Source: Candidatus Colwellia aromaticivorans
GTDB taxonomy: Bacteria > Pseudomonadota > Gammaproteobacteria > Enterobacterales > Alteromonadaceae
NCBI RefSeq assembly: GCF_003333305.1
Contig: NZ_QOLD01000070.1
Coordinates: 62,001-126,000 of the forward strand
Direction: 5' to 3'
DNA length: 64,000 bases
This document shows positions 46,038-55,120 of the stretch, piece after piece; within the stretch, counting starts at the first letter, position 1, and each line of letters starts with the position of its first letter. The notes beneath the pieces were generated by a model, which ran no database searches, was not told the origin of the DNA, and saw only the letters and a program-made list of their open reading frames with translations. The position numbers were made by a program, and so were the translations under genes.

Positions 46038-47864
46038 CTATTTTTTCCGGCGGCCCTTCTTGGTTGCGGCAACGTAAACCTCGACACTGCGCTGCGTCTG
46101 ATTACCAGCCGCATCATATGCCTTGGTCATAATGCTATGGTATCCATTAGCCACTTTGCGGGTATTCCAGCTATAAGACAGCACCGAGCCGCTAACCTGA
46201 GTTTTTAGCTGGCCATCGATATATAACGCAATATTAGTCACTGCGATATTATCTGTCGCAGTCGCGCCAATCGCGATGGTGCCGCTCATGGTGCTACCGT
46301 CAGCCGGGTTGGTAATTGCCATGCTAGGCGCTATGGTATCGGCAACATCGACGATATTATCGATAGCTAGCCAATGAGTTGCAGAGTTGCCCTGATTGCC
46401 AGTAGCATCATCGGCGGATGCCGTGAAGGCGACGTTACCATCGGCGACATTATTGCTGTTAAAGCTAAAGCTAAATGGCGCGACGCTATCGGTGCCGACC
46501 AAAACACCATCGGCATATAACTTAACCGAGCTAACAGCCATATTGTCTTGGGCATTAGCGGCAATAGTAAATATGCCTGCCTGAGTGCTATTTTCAGTCG
46601 GTGAGGTAATAGCAACTGTTGGCGCCTGCTGATCTATGGTTGGTGCCTGTTGCGCCATCGCCACGGCAGCCGCAGCATCGACTCGGCCATGGCCATAATA
46701 GGAACTAAACACACCGCCACTCTTGGTTTTATCGGCACTTGTCTCTAAAATGTTTTCGAGCTCATCGTTGCTAAGATTGGGATTAGCCGACTTTATCAGC
46801 GCCAGCGTCGCCGCGGTCGCCGGGCTGGCAAAGGAAGTACCATTGACCCTGCCATAACCATTATTCAAATAAGTTGTCCAAATTCCGACGCCCGGTGCCG
46901 CGACATCGAGGCAGTTACCGTAATTAGACCAACTGGCTTTGTTATCTGCGCTGTCGGTTGCGCTAACGGTGATAATGCTGGCATTGTCGGTACAATTTAA
47001 ATTAGCGCCTTCATTGCCGGCGGAAGCCACAACCAAGCCACCTTTATTACGCATATATTGTGCCGCGTTGGTTACGCTGGAGCTGGTAGTTACACTGTAA
47101 CTAATATTGGCAATGTCTGCGCCATGATCTGCCGCCCAGGTTAGGCCGTTGGCAACGTCACTCCAGTAGGCATAGCCATTACTTTGGTTGGTAATTCGAA
47201 TCGGCATAATTGATGAGTGCCAGGCGATAGAGGTAACACCGCTGCCGTTGTTACTCGTTGCGGCAACTACTCCGGCAACCCAGGTGCCGTGACCGTATAC
47301 GTCTGAGGTATCGCTATTATTGCTAACGCTATTCCAGCCTGCCACCATATTGGCCGATAAATCACTATGATTGCTGTCAACGCCAGTGTCTAAAACAGCA
47401 ACTACCACACCATTGCCTTTTGCTGATTCCCAAGCAGTAGGTAATTGCATTTTATTCAGGTGCCAAGCATTGCCGTAATAGGTGTCGTTGGCGATAATTT
47501 CGCTTGGTTTGACTAATAAATCTAATTCAGCAAATTCAATGTTTGGGTTATTAGATAATGCTTTAACAATTGCTTGTTCTGCGTTTGCCGGTACATTGAT
47601 AATGTGGGTGCGTAATTGATTAAGCTTACCTTTTGAACTGGCTTTGTGTTTGCCTAGGATTTTTTGGAAGTGTTGCTCTGACAAGCCCGGTTGTGGCTGT
47701 ACTAAAATTTGACCTTTAGCCCAAGCAGCCGAATGTTCAGCAGGTGCTGCTATAGCGACATTGCAGATGGTTAAGGGTAATAATAATGTGCCTAGTGTAA
47801 AACTTTTGCTGTTGCGTTTTATTAGCGAGCTGATTTCGATTTGCTTGTTACTTACATACTTCAT
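46038..47864 (-). CDS. Secreted subtilisin-like serine protease with two Ig-like domains
   Basis: A 608-residue S8 protease. A signal peptide (to about residue 40) and an inhibitor-type propeptide (about 48-110) precede the catalytic domain with Asp in VAVLDTGVDSNHSDL (about 158), His in YGHGTWVAGVVAA (about 190) and Ser in NGTSFASPATAATL (about 345). Two bacterial Ig-like domains follow (about 415-500 and 515-600), each opening with AP-x-x-AIT-x-P, and the protein ends in a basic KKGRRKK tail. A class I cyclic-di-GMP riboswitch-like leader lies upstream. The first 140 or so codons are AT-rich like the chromosome, while the rest is clearly GC-richer, suggesting a mosaic gene. Confidence 0.93.
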   Translation of the reverse strand: MKYVSNKQIEISSLIKRNSKSFTLGTLLLPLTICNVAIAAPAEHSAAWAKGQILVQPQPGLSEQHFQKILGKHKASSKGKLNQLRTHIINVPANAEQAIVKALSNNPNIEFAELDLLVKPSEIIANDTYYGNAWHLNKMQLPTAWESAKGNGVVVAVLDTGVDSNHSDLSANMVAGWNSVSNNSDTSDVYGHGTWVAGVVAATSNNGSGVTSIAWHSSIMPIRITNQSNGYAYWSDVANGLTWAADHGADIANISYSVTTSSSVTNAAQYMRNKGGLVVASAGNEGANLNCTDNASIITVSATDSADNKASWSNYGNCLDVAAPGVGIWTTYLNNGYGRVNGTSFASPATAATLALIKSANPNLSNDELENILETSADKTKSGGVFSSYYGHGRVDAAAAVAMAQQAPTIDQQAPTVAITSPTENSTQAGIFTIAANAQDNMAVSSVKLYADGVLVGTDSVAPFSFSFNSNNVADGNVAFTASADDATGNQGNSATHWLAIDNIVDVADTIAPSMAITNPADGSTMSGTIAIGATATDNIAVTNIALYIDGQLKTQVSGSVLSYSWNTRKVANGYHSIMTKAYDAAGNQTQRSVEVYVAATKKGRRKK

Positions 47865-47957
47865 TTTTTGACTCCACAGTGTGTGAAGTCTACAGAAAAC
47901 CTATTGCTTCTTAATGCCCGTCATTGCACATCATTATTGTCACACAATAATGCTGGT

Positions 47958-48056
47958 AGTTGGCAGTTCCGCTATCGTAGGATAGTTCCCGTAGACCGGT
48001 GACTTTGCGCCACTTTCTTTCGAAAGCTTTGCCCTTTTCAATTACAGATGCCAAGC
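47958..48056 (-). promoter_or_regulatory. Class I cyclic-di-GMP (GEMM) riboswitch-like leader of the protease gene
   Basis: Read on the minus strand the element holds the conserved landmarks in order: GGGCAAA (48034-48028), a hairpin CTTTC-GAAA-GAAAG with GNRA tetraloop (48026-48013), GGCGCAAAG then TCACCGGTCTA, and a second arm with TAGCGGAACTGCC. A closing helix TTGGCA/TGCCAA (48054-48049 with 47965-47960) frames it. This matches the pattern of Vibrio GEMM-I RNAs. A nine-pair hairpin (47932-47952) without a T-run follows, about 70 nt before the start codon, so translational control is plausible. Confidence 0.82.
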
Positions 48057-48536
48057 AATTTATACTATAAATTACTCAGCAGATGGACAGATTAAACTTG
48101 AGGTTAGTCTGTCCCTTATTGTGCTGTTCGAGGCGATTTTAATACATTTTTAAGAAGATAGTCAAACATAATCGATCAAAAAACAGACAGAAACTAGTCT
48201 ATTAATTATAAGCTATTAATTAACATAAAAATAAACTAAAAAAATATTTCAAGTTGAGATGTCAACAATGACAGTTGCAAAGACAACAAGTGTTTGGTGG
48301 ATTGAAATATTAATCGCCGTAATAAAAAATGTTGGAAAGGCCTACTAAATGCGGTAAATACCGCCTTTGAGTTTCTAAGGCATAACGCGAAAAGGTCACA
48401 CCCTAAACGAGACCGAAAAACAGGATATCTTCTTTGATTTAGAATAACTAAAACACAACAAATTTAGCACATTAACCAGACTCAACTACAATTACTATAA
48501 TAGATCAACTGTTCAAATAATGAACGAGGACTTGTT
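48057..48536. other. Divergent spacer between the riboswitch and the nfeD gene
   Basis: The spacer holds the promoters for the two divergent transcripts. It is AT-rich, and I see no gene or repeat. Confidence 0.4.
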
Positions 48537-49934
48537 ATGTATCGTTGGGCTAGTGTGTTTTTATTACTGAGTTGCGCGCTTTTGGCCGCAAACGCACAGC
48601 CGATCCAAAACATAAATCCAAAAGTTGCAAAGCAAGTGAGTTATAGACAAATCCCTTTGCTCACCATAAAAGGTGCCATAGGTCCTGCCGTAAGTGATTA
48701 TTTAGTTAGAGAAATATCTGCTGCTAATGCTAAGACCAATACGCCACTGATATTAATCACTTTAGACACTCCTGGTGGTTTAAGTGCCAGTTTACGAGAC
48801 ATTAATAAAAGCATACTCAGCTCAACTGTGCCAATAGCTTGCTTAGTTTACCCGCAAGGTGCTCGTGCTGCTAGTGCTGGAACTTATATTCTTTATGCCT
48901 GTCACGTTGCCGCAATGGCTTCAGCTACTACGCTCGGCGCAGCAACCCCAGTAAATATTGCTGCGCCCATGGCGCCACAATCAAAAGATAGCCCTGAAAA
49001 AAGTAATGCTTCGTCTATGGAGAAAAAGGTGCTAAATGATGCTATCGCGTATATTCGCTCCTTAGCTCAATTACGTAACCGTAATGCCGAATGGGCAGAA
49101 AAAGCCGTAGCTGAAGCTGCCACCTTAACCGCCGATGAAGCGTTAAAAGCCAAAGTGATTGATATCATCGCCGAAACGCCACAAGCACTAATTAGCCAAC
49201 TTGATGGTAAAGAGGTTTCAATAAATCAGCAAGTAACTCAACTACAGCTGGCTAATACTACCCTTGTCACAAAAGATCCTGATTGGCGCAGCCAATTTCT
49301 TGCCACCATTACCGATCCTAATATTGCCTACATTTTAATGTTAATAGGCATTTACGGTTTATTACTCGAATTTTATAGCCCTGGTGTGGGGGTTGCCGGT
49401 GTGACTGGCGGTATTTCACTACTTATCGCTATGTATGCCTTCCAATTACTGCCGGTAAATTTTGTCGGTGTAGGTTTAGTTATTTTAGGCATAACACTAT
49501 TGGTAGTTGAATCTTTAGTGCCCAGCTTTGGTGTTTTTGGCATAGGCGGTGTTGCCGCTTTTGTTATAGGCTCAATTTTTTTATTCAATACCGAACTAGA
49601 CCACTTCAAAGTGTCATTGCCGTTAATTGCTGCAATTGCATTTATCTCAACATTATTTATTGTTTTTGCTTTAGGCTTTATTTGGCGGACAAGGAAAAAT
49701 AAAATAGTTAGTGGGCAAGAAGAAATCATCAATGCTTGGGTGACAGTGAGTGATGATTTTACGGGTAACGGCTACGTCATGTTTAATGGTGAACGCTGGG
49801 CAGCTAATTCTATACAGCCAGTAAAAAAAGGTCAAAAAATCAAGGTAAAGTCTATCAAGGGGCTAACACTAAATTTAGCCTTACCAGCCACCTTAGTTAA
49901 TGATAAGGAACAAGCTAATGACAACCATATTTAA
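48537..49934 (+). CDS. NfeD-family membrane serine protease (ClpP-class)
   Basis: A 465-residue NfeD1b-type protein. It has a signal peptide (1-21), a ClpP-like protease domain (about 40-235) with the nucleophile Ser in [15 protein letters not shown], four to five membrane segments (about 265-400) and a C-terminal OB-fold (about 410-465). It works with a slipin/stomatin partner in membrane quality control; the pair is widely conserved. The slipin gene follows with a 17-bp overlap, which supports the pairing. Confidence 0.9.
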   Translation: MYRWASVFLLLSCALLAANAQPIQNINPKVAKQVSYRQIPLLTIKGAIGPAVSDYLVREISAANAKTNTPLILITLDTPGGLSASLRDINKSILSSTVPIACLVYPQGARAASAGTYILYACHVAAMASATTLGAATPVNIAAPMAPQSKDSPEKSNASSMEKKVLNDAIAYIRSLAQLRNRNAEWAEKAVAEAATLTADEALKAKVIDIIAETPQALISQLDGKEVSINQQVTQLQLANTTLVTKDPDWRSQFLATITDPNIAYILMLIGIYGLLLEFYSPGVGVAGVTGGISLLIAMYAFQLLPVNFVGVGLVILGITLLVVESLVPSFGVFGIGGVAAFVIGSIFLFNTELDHFKVSLPLIAAIAFISTLFIVFALGFIWRTRKNKIVSGQEEIINAWVTVSDDFTGNGYVMFNGERWAANSIQPVKKGQKIKVKSIKGLTLNLALPATLVNDKEQANDNHI

Positions 49935-50709
49935 TAGCACTCAAATATTTTCGACTTCGATAATATTTTTACTCATAGCCCTACTTCTAAGCGCCTTTCG
50001 AATTTTACGAGAGTACGAACGCGGTGTCATTTTTTTACTTGGTCGTTTTTATAAAGTAAAAGGACCTGGCTTTATTATTCTTATTCCGTTAATTCAACAA
50101 ATGGTGAAAGTTGATTTACGTACTGTGGTTATGGATGTTCCCAGTCAAGATGTTATTAGTCGGGATAATGTTTCGGTGAAGGTCAATGCCGTTATTTATT
50201 TTCGAGTGATAGACCCACAAAAAGCCATCATTAATGTTGAGAACTTTTTGCAAGCAACCTCACAACTAGCTCAAACCACACTAAGATCCGTATTAGGACA
50301 ACACGAGCTCGATGAAATGCTTGCCAACAGAGACGTGTTAAATACTGATATTCAAACCATTTTAGATGATAGAACTGACGGATGGGGCATTAAAGTATCC
50401 AATGTTGAAATTAAACATGTCGATTTAAATGAAAGTATGATTCGCGCTATTGCCAGACAAGCCGAAGCAGAACGAACCCGTCGTGCAAAAGTTATTCATG
50501 CATCAGGAGAAATGGAAGCATCGGGCAAGCTAACTGAAGCTGCTAGTAAGCTTTCAGAACAACCAAATGCCATTATGTTGCGCTATTTACAAACCTTAAC
50601 TGAAATTGCTGGAGAGAAAAATTCAACCATTATTTTTCCGCTCCCGATGGAGTTAATCAATGGCTTATTAGAGAAAAATCAAAAAAACAAAAATACCGAA
50701 AATCATTAA
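49918..50709 (+). CDS. Slipin (SPFH/Band 7 stomatin-like protein)
   Basis: A 263-residue membrane protein with an N-terminal hydrophobic segment (about 8-27), then [20 protein letters not shown] and [20 protein letters not shown], the start of the SPFH domain, and a coiled-coil region ending near [18 protein letters not shown]. It forms oligomeric membrane scaffolds and is the partner of NfeD. The ATG at 49918 has AAGGA upstream; an ATG at 49900 in the same frame is possible. Confidence 0.92.
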   Translation: MTTIFNSTQIFSTSIIFLLIALLLSAFRILREYERGVIFLLGRFYKVKGPGFIILIPLIQQMVKVDLRTVVMDVPSQDVISRDNVSVKVNAVIYFRVIDPQKAIINVENFLQATSQLAQTTLRSVLGQHELDEMLANRDVLNTDIQTILDDRTDGWGIKVSNVEIKHVDLNESMIRAIARQAEAERTRRAKVIHASGEMEASGKLTEAASKLSEQPNAIMLRYLQTLTEIAGEKNSTIIFPLPMELINGLLEKNQKNKNTENH

Positions 50710-50778
50710 CCTGGCGTACATTGAAATATCAATATGATGTTGATGTTTTGCGGGCAACGCATTAATTTTTAAGTTTCT

Positions 50779-50905
50779 TGCCTATGTACTTTACTCAGGA
50801 GTTCATTAATAACGTCATCTTCGAAGTCTTTTATCGAAGATCCATTGTCTTTTTGCTTGGATTCTTTTCTATTAGTAAACTTTTCCTGATTGATCTGCAT
50901 AGGCA
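50779..50905. repeat. TGCCTATG / CATAGGCA dispersed repeat, intermediate-length copy
   Basis: The left half matches 44047 and 30611 for over 20 bases. The interior carries AACGTCATCTTCGAAGTC and TCGAAGATCCATTG. The right end reads CCTGATTGATCTGCATAGGC. It lies in the gene-free stretch between slipin and the cold-shock leader. The length falls between the 31-bp form at 30611 and the 381-bp nested form at 44047. Confidence 0.75.
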
Positions 50906-51059
50906 TGTTAAGTTTTGATAAAAAAAGAAGAATATTACCTTCCTTAAGGCTTTTTTTAATTATTTCCCCCTGTTCAACATTAAAATAACTTTTATTGAAA
51001 TAAAATTGAACTATTTTAACTTTTCCTAAAGCATATTAAAAACATCTGTGTTATTATGC

Positions 51060-51346
51060 TGCCGCGTTGAGTTTTTGTGTTGCAGATGAAGGTTGATACT
51101 AACTTTTGTTTTAAATTTATCAGATAGCTATATTTGAATATTTTTAACAAACGGATTTAGGCAATGCAGACTAGTTGTTTGTTCCAAATACGCTTTGTTA
51201 CGAATATGGTTTGTTTCCTTCCTCTTCCTGTACTACTTGGTAGAGGGCATTTACTCGGGTAAAAACGGCGTTAATTCTTATGGATTTATCCTTTTAAGAA
51301 AACGCTACATTAATATTATTTTTAGAAAATACGGGAAAATGTAAAT
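51060..51346 (+). promoter_or_regulatory. Long leader of the cold-shock protein gene
   Basis: TATTAT at about 51053-51058 is a plausible -10 element, giving a transcript that starts near 51065 and has about 280 nt of untranslated leader before the ATG. CspA-family mRNAs in gammaproteobacteria carry such long structured leaders, which act as thermosensors. I cannot fold it here. No alternative coding frame fills the stretch. Confidence 0.5.
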
Positions 51347-51556
51347 ATGTCTGATTCAGTTAGCGGTAAAGTAAAATTCTTCAACGAAACTAAAGGTTTC
51401 GGTTTTATAGAACAAGAAAATGGTCCTGACGTGTTTGTTCACTTCAGCGCTATCACAGGAGACGGTTTCCGTACTCTTACTGACGGTCAAGCAGTATCGT
51501 TCAGTGTTAAACAAGGTCAAAAAGGCCCTGAAGCTGAGAACGTTGTAGCTCTTTAA
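51347..51556 (+). CDS. Cold-shock protein, CspA family
   Basis: A 69-residue cold-shock-domain protein, an RNA/DNA chaperone. RNP1 (KGFGFIEQ) and RNP2 (VFVHFSAI) are intact, and the length is that of E. coli CspA (70). The DNA is less AT-rich than its spacers, as in highly expressed genes. It is monocistronic with a clear terminator. Confidence 0.95.
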   Translation: MSDSVSGKVKFFNETKGFGFIEQENGPDVFVHFSAITGDGFRTLTDGQAVSFSVKQGQKGPEAENVVAL

Positions 51557-51640
51557 TTAGACCTAACTTTCTACTTTATTATATTCTTATCCTCTTATCC
51601 TCTTTTAGAGAAAGAAAAGAAAAGATAATAAAGAAAGCGA

Positions 51641-51682
51641 AAAAAAGCGAAGTATTAACAATAAGTTAATCTTCGCTTTTTT
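51641..51682 (+). terminator. Cold-shock gene terminator
   Basis: AAAAAAGCGAAG, an imperfect middle (TATTAAC / GTTAATC) and CTTCGCTTTTTT form a long stem with loop AATA, followed by T. It lies 85 bp past the stop codon. Confidence 0.9.
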
Positions 51683-51717
51683 ATTACCTAAAATTCAAGG
51701 TTAATAAAAAAGGAACT

Positions 51718-51958
51718 ACTCACCTATCGTCACTCCCGAGATATTTTAATCGGGAGTCTACTGTTTAAAACAGGCAGATTCCGGCTTCAGCTTTGTAGTT
51801 CCAGACCAAAGCTGAATCGGGGATCTGGTGTATTAAGCGCAATAGATCTTCGATCAGATACTTCGAAGATACGCTACATGGATGTAGTTTATTAGACAAT
51901 GCAGGAGCATATTGTCCTGACGTATACAGTTACATCCTGAGTTAACTGCATAGGCAAG
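51718..51958. repeat. Composite repeat between the cold-shock gene and cusA
   Basis: The left end CTCACCTATCGTCACTCCCG matches 22219. The middle, with CAGCTTTGTAGTTCCAGACC and AAAGCTGAATC, matches about 44600 and the inverse of 3100. The right end GCATAGGCAAGTTA resembles the TGCCTATG family. Pieces of at least three families are joined here. Confidence 0.65.
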
Positions 51959-54900
51959 TTAATCTATTTCATTGTTAAGCTTGGTTAATCCACTGGTTCG
52001 CCACAAATAAAACAGTGTAGGTAAAACTAATAAAGTTAATATTATTGCACTAAGCATGCCGCCAACCATAGGCGCGGCAATTCGGCTCATCACTTCACTG
52101 CCAGTACCTGTGCCATATAGAATAGGTAATAAACCAACAACAATAGCAGCAGCAGTCATCATAACAGGCCTAACGCGTTTACCCGCACCATCTATCACAA
52201 CAGCAAAGATAGATGACTTGTTAATGGGTATACCTTGCGCTTTATGCTCTGATAACATTGATTGATATGCCTGATTTAAGTAAACCAGCATGATCACACC
52301 AATCTCAACAGCCACGCCCGCTAGCGCAATAAAACCAACACCAACCGCAACCGAAAAGTTATAACCTTCAAGATACATCAACCAAATACTACCCACCATA
52401 GCCAAGGGTAATGTGCCCATAATCATGGCAACTTCAATCATATTTCTAAAATTTAAGTACAGTAATACAATAATGATGGCTAAGGTTAATGGCACAACAT
52501 ACGATAATTTTTCTTTTGCTCGTTGCATATATTCGTACTGCCCTGCCCAGGCAATTGAATAACCTGCAGGTAAAACTAGCTGCTCACGTAATATTTGTTG
52601 AGCATTATCAACATAATTGCCAATGTCAGTATCATTAGTAATATCAATAAAAGACCAACCATTTAAACGGGCATTTTCTGATTTTATACCCGGAGGTCCA
52701 TCTTCAATAAAAATATTGGCTACATCACCTAAAGGAATTCGTTGACCATTGGGCGTGACAATCGGTAATAAAGCAAGCTGCTCAGGCGAATTGCGATAAT
52801 CTTGCGGATAACGAATACTCACAGGATAACGCTCTAAACCTTCAACGGTTTGGGTAACATTCATGCCGCCAATAGCAGTAGCGACGACTTGTTGAATATC
52901 ACTAATATTTAAACCAAAACGTGCTGCTTTTGCGCGTTGAATATCAATTTTAATATAACGACCACCGGCAACTCGCTCAGAATACACAGAAGCAGTACCC
53001 GGAACATCCACTAAAATAGTTTCAATCTGTTGCCCTATTTGTTGAATTTTGGTTAAAGAGGGTCCTGAAATTTTAATCCCCACAGGGGTTTTAATTCCCG
53101 TTGCTAACATATCAATACGGGTTTTAATTGGCATTACCCAAGCATTAGTAACGCCGGGTAGCTTAACTAACGCATCTAGCTCTTGCTTCAAACTTTCAGG
53201 CGTTACACCTTCTCGCCATTGATCTTTCGGCTTGAACTGAATAAAGCTTTCAATCATGGTTAATGGCGCAGGATCGGTGGCAGTTTCCGCACGCCCTACT
53301 TTACCAAAGACTGTCTCTACTTCTGGCACTGTATAAATTAATTTATCAGTTTGTTGTAACAATTGTCTGGCTTGACCAATAGAAATACCCGGATACGTCG
53401 TCGGCATATACATTAAGTCACCTTCATCAAGCGCTGGTATAAACTCACTACCTATTTTATCTAACGGATAAAGGCCAACACCTATCATCATTAATGCGGC
53501 AAGCAGCGTACTTTTCGGGTAATGTAATGCTGTTTTTAACGCCGGTAAATAAATAGCACTAAGCAAGCGGTTAATGGGGTTTTTATGTTCAGGTAGAATT
53601 TTTCCACGAATAAAATAACCCATTAATACTGGCACTAAGGTAATCGCCAGTGCAGCTGATGCGGCCATCGCATAAGTTTTAGTAAACGCTAGTGGCGAGA
53701 ACATTCGCCCTTCTTGTGCTTCAAGCGTAAAAACAGGCACAAAACTAACGGTGATAATAAGCAAACTGAAAAATAAAGCCGGCCCTACTTCGGTCGCCGA
53801 ATCAATGACGACTTGCCATCGCTTTTCATTCGTTAAGGTATTCCCATTTTCTGTTAGTTTTTCTATATGTTTGTGCATATTTTCAATCATCACGATAGCA
53901 CCATCTATCATGGCGCCAATGGCGATGGCAATACCGCCTAGTGACATGATATTGGCATTCAACCCTTGAATATGCATCACGATAAAGGCCGTTAAAATTC
54001 CCACAGGTAAACTGATAATCGCGACTAAAGATGAACGAACATGAAATAAAAATAATACGCAAACTAGCGCAACAACACCAAATTCTTCCAGTAATTTAAA
54101 ACTGAGATTATCAACTGCTCGCTCTATTAATGCCGATCTATCATAAACAGTGACAATCTCTACTCCTTCAGGTAAACCTTGCTTTAACTGCTCAAGTTTT
54201 TCTTTTATTTTAACAATAACTTGCTGAGCATTTTCACCAAAGCGCATCACAACAATGCCACCTACTGTTTCACCCTCACCATTTAACTCAGCAATGCCAC
54301 GGCGCATTTGTGGGCCAATAACAATATCAGCAACATCTTTTAATAATAATGGTGTACCATTTTTATTAACCCCTAACGGAATATTTTCTAAATCATCGGC
54401 ATTTTTAATGTAACCCGTAGCGCGTACCATGTATTCTGCTTCGGCCATTTCAACAACAGACGCACCAATTTCTTGATTACCTTGTTTTATTGCTTTTTGA
54501 ATTAACGATAGCGGAATACCAAAAGCACGTAGCTTGTCGGGATTAACCTGCACTTGATACTGCTTTACCATACCGCCAAGCGCACTAACCTCACTAACGC
54601 CAGCAACAGTTTGCAATTCATATTTTAAAAACCAGTCTTGAATACTTCGTAATTGGCTAATATCATGCTTACCACTTCGGTCAACTAAGGCATATAAGTA
54701 AACCCAGCCAACGCCTGTAGCGTCAGGGCCTAATTGTGGTTTTGCTGAGCTAGGTAAATTTGGGGCAACTTGACTTAAATACTCTAACACACGCGATCTA
54801 GCCCAATAAAGATCAGTATCTTCATCGAAAATCACATACACATAAGAATCACCAAAAAATGAAAAACCACGCACTGTGGTCGCACCTGGTACCGATAGCA

Positions 54901-55117
54901 TAGCAGTGGTTAATGGATAAGTGACTTGATCTTCAACCACCTGTGGCGCTTGCCCTGGATAACTAGTTTTGATAATAACTTGTACATCAGATAAATCAGG
55001 CAAAGCATCTATAGGGGTATTTTTAATTGAATATAGCCCTATCCCTACTAGAATAAATGTTGCTAATAAAACAAAAAAACGGTTATGTACTGACCAACGA
55101 ATAATTGCTGAAATCAT
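51959..55117 (-). CDS. cusA: Heavy-metal efflux RND pump, CusA-like (Cu/Ag)
   Basis: A 1052-residue inner-membrane RND proton antiporter of the heavy-metal subgroup, close in length to CusA (1047). Twelve membrane helices in the usual 1+5 / 1+5 plan and large periplasmic loops are visible. The three methionines that relay Cu(I)/Ag(I) in CusA appear conserved by context: DLMYMPTTYPG, APLTMIESFIQF and RIDMLATGIKTP. That favours monovalent copper or silver over zinc or cobalt. It is the third gene of a CBA-order operon, four bases after the adaptor gene. Confidence 0.93.
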   Translation of the reverse strand: MISAIIRWSVHNRFFVLLATFILVGIGLYSIKNTPIDALPDLSDVQVIIKTSYPGQAPQVVEDQVTYPLTTAMLSVPGATTVRGFSFFGDSYVYVIFDEDTDLYWARSRVLEYLSQVAPNLPSSAKPQLGPDATGVGWVYLYALVDRSGKHDISQLRSIQDWFLKYELQTVAGVSEVSALGGMVKQYQVQVNPDKLRAFGIPLSLIQKAIKQGNQEIGASVVEMAEAEYMVRATGYIKNADDLENIPLGVNKNGTPLLLKDVADIVIGPQMRRGIAELNGEGETVGGIVVMRFGENAQQVIVKIKEKLEQLKQGLPEGVEIVTVYDRSALIERAVDNLSFKLLEEFGVVALVCVLFLFHVRSSLVAIISLPVGILTAFIVMHIQGLNANIMSLGGIAIAIGAMIDGAIVMIENMHKHIEKLTENGNTLTNEKRWQVVIDSATEVGPALFFSLLIITVSFVPVFTLEAQEGRMFSPLAFTKTYAMAASAALAITLVPVLMGYFIRGKILPEHKNPINRLLSAIYLPALKTALHYPKSTLLAALMMIGVGLYPLDKIGSEFIPALDEGDLMYMPTTYPGISIGQARQLLQQTDKLIYTVPEVETVFGKVGRAETATDPAPLTMIESFIQFKPKDQWREGVTPESLKQELDALVKLPGVTNAWVMPIKTRIDMLATGIKTPVGIKISGPSLTKIQQIGQQIETILVDVPGTASVYSERVAGGRYIKIDIQRAKAARFGLNISDIQQVVATAIGGMNVTQTVEGLERYPVSIRYPQDYRNSPEQLALLPIVTPNGQRIPLGDVANIFIEDGPPGIKSENARLNGWSFIDITNDTDIGNYVDNAQQILREQLVLPAGYSIAWAGQYEYMQRAKEKLSYVVPLTLAIIIVLLYLNFRNMIEVAMIMGTLPLAMVGSIWLMYLEGYNFSVAVGVGFIALAGVAVEIGVIMLVYLNQAYQSMLSEHKAQGIPINKSSIFAVVIDGAGKRVRPVMMTAAAIVVGLLPILYGTGTGSEVMSRIAAPMVGGMLSAIILTLLVLPTLFYLWRTSGLTKLNNEID

Positions 55118-55120
55118 GGC

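Noticed and set aside
46038-47864. PEP-CTERM tail on the subtilisin protease
   Set aside because: The protein ends in a basic KKGRRKK stretch after the second Ig-like domain, with no PEP motif or membrane helix.
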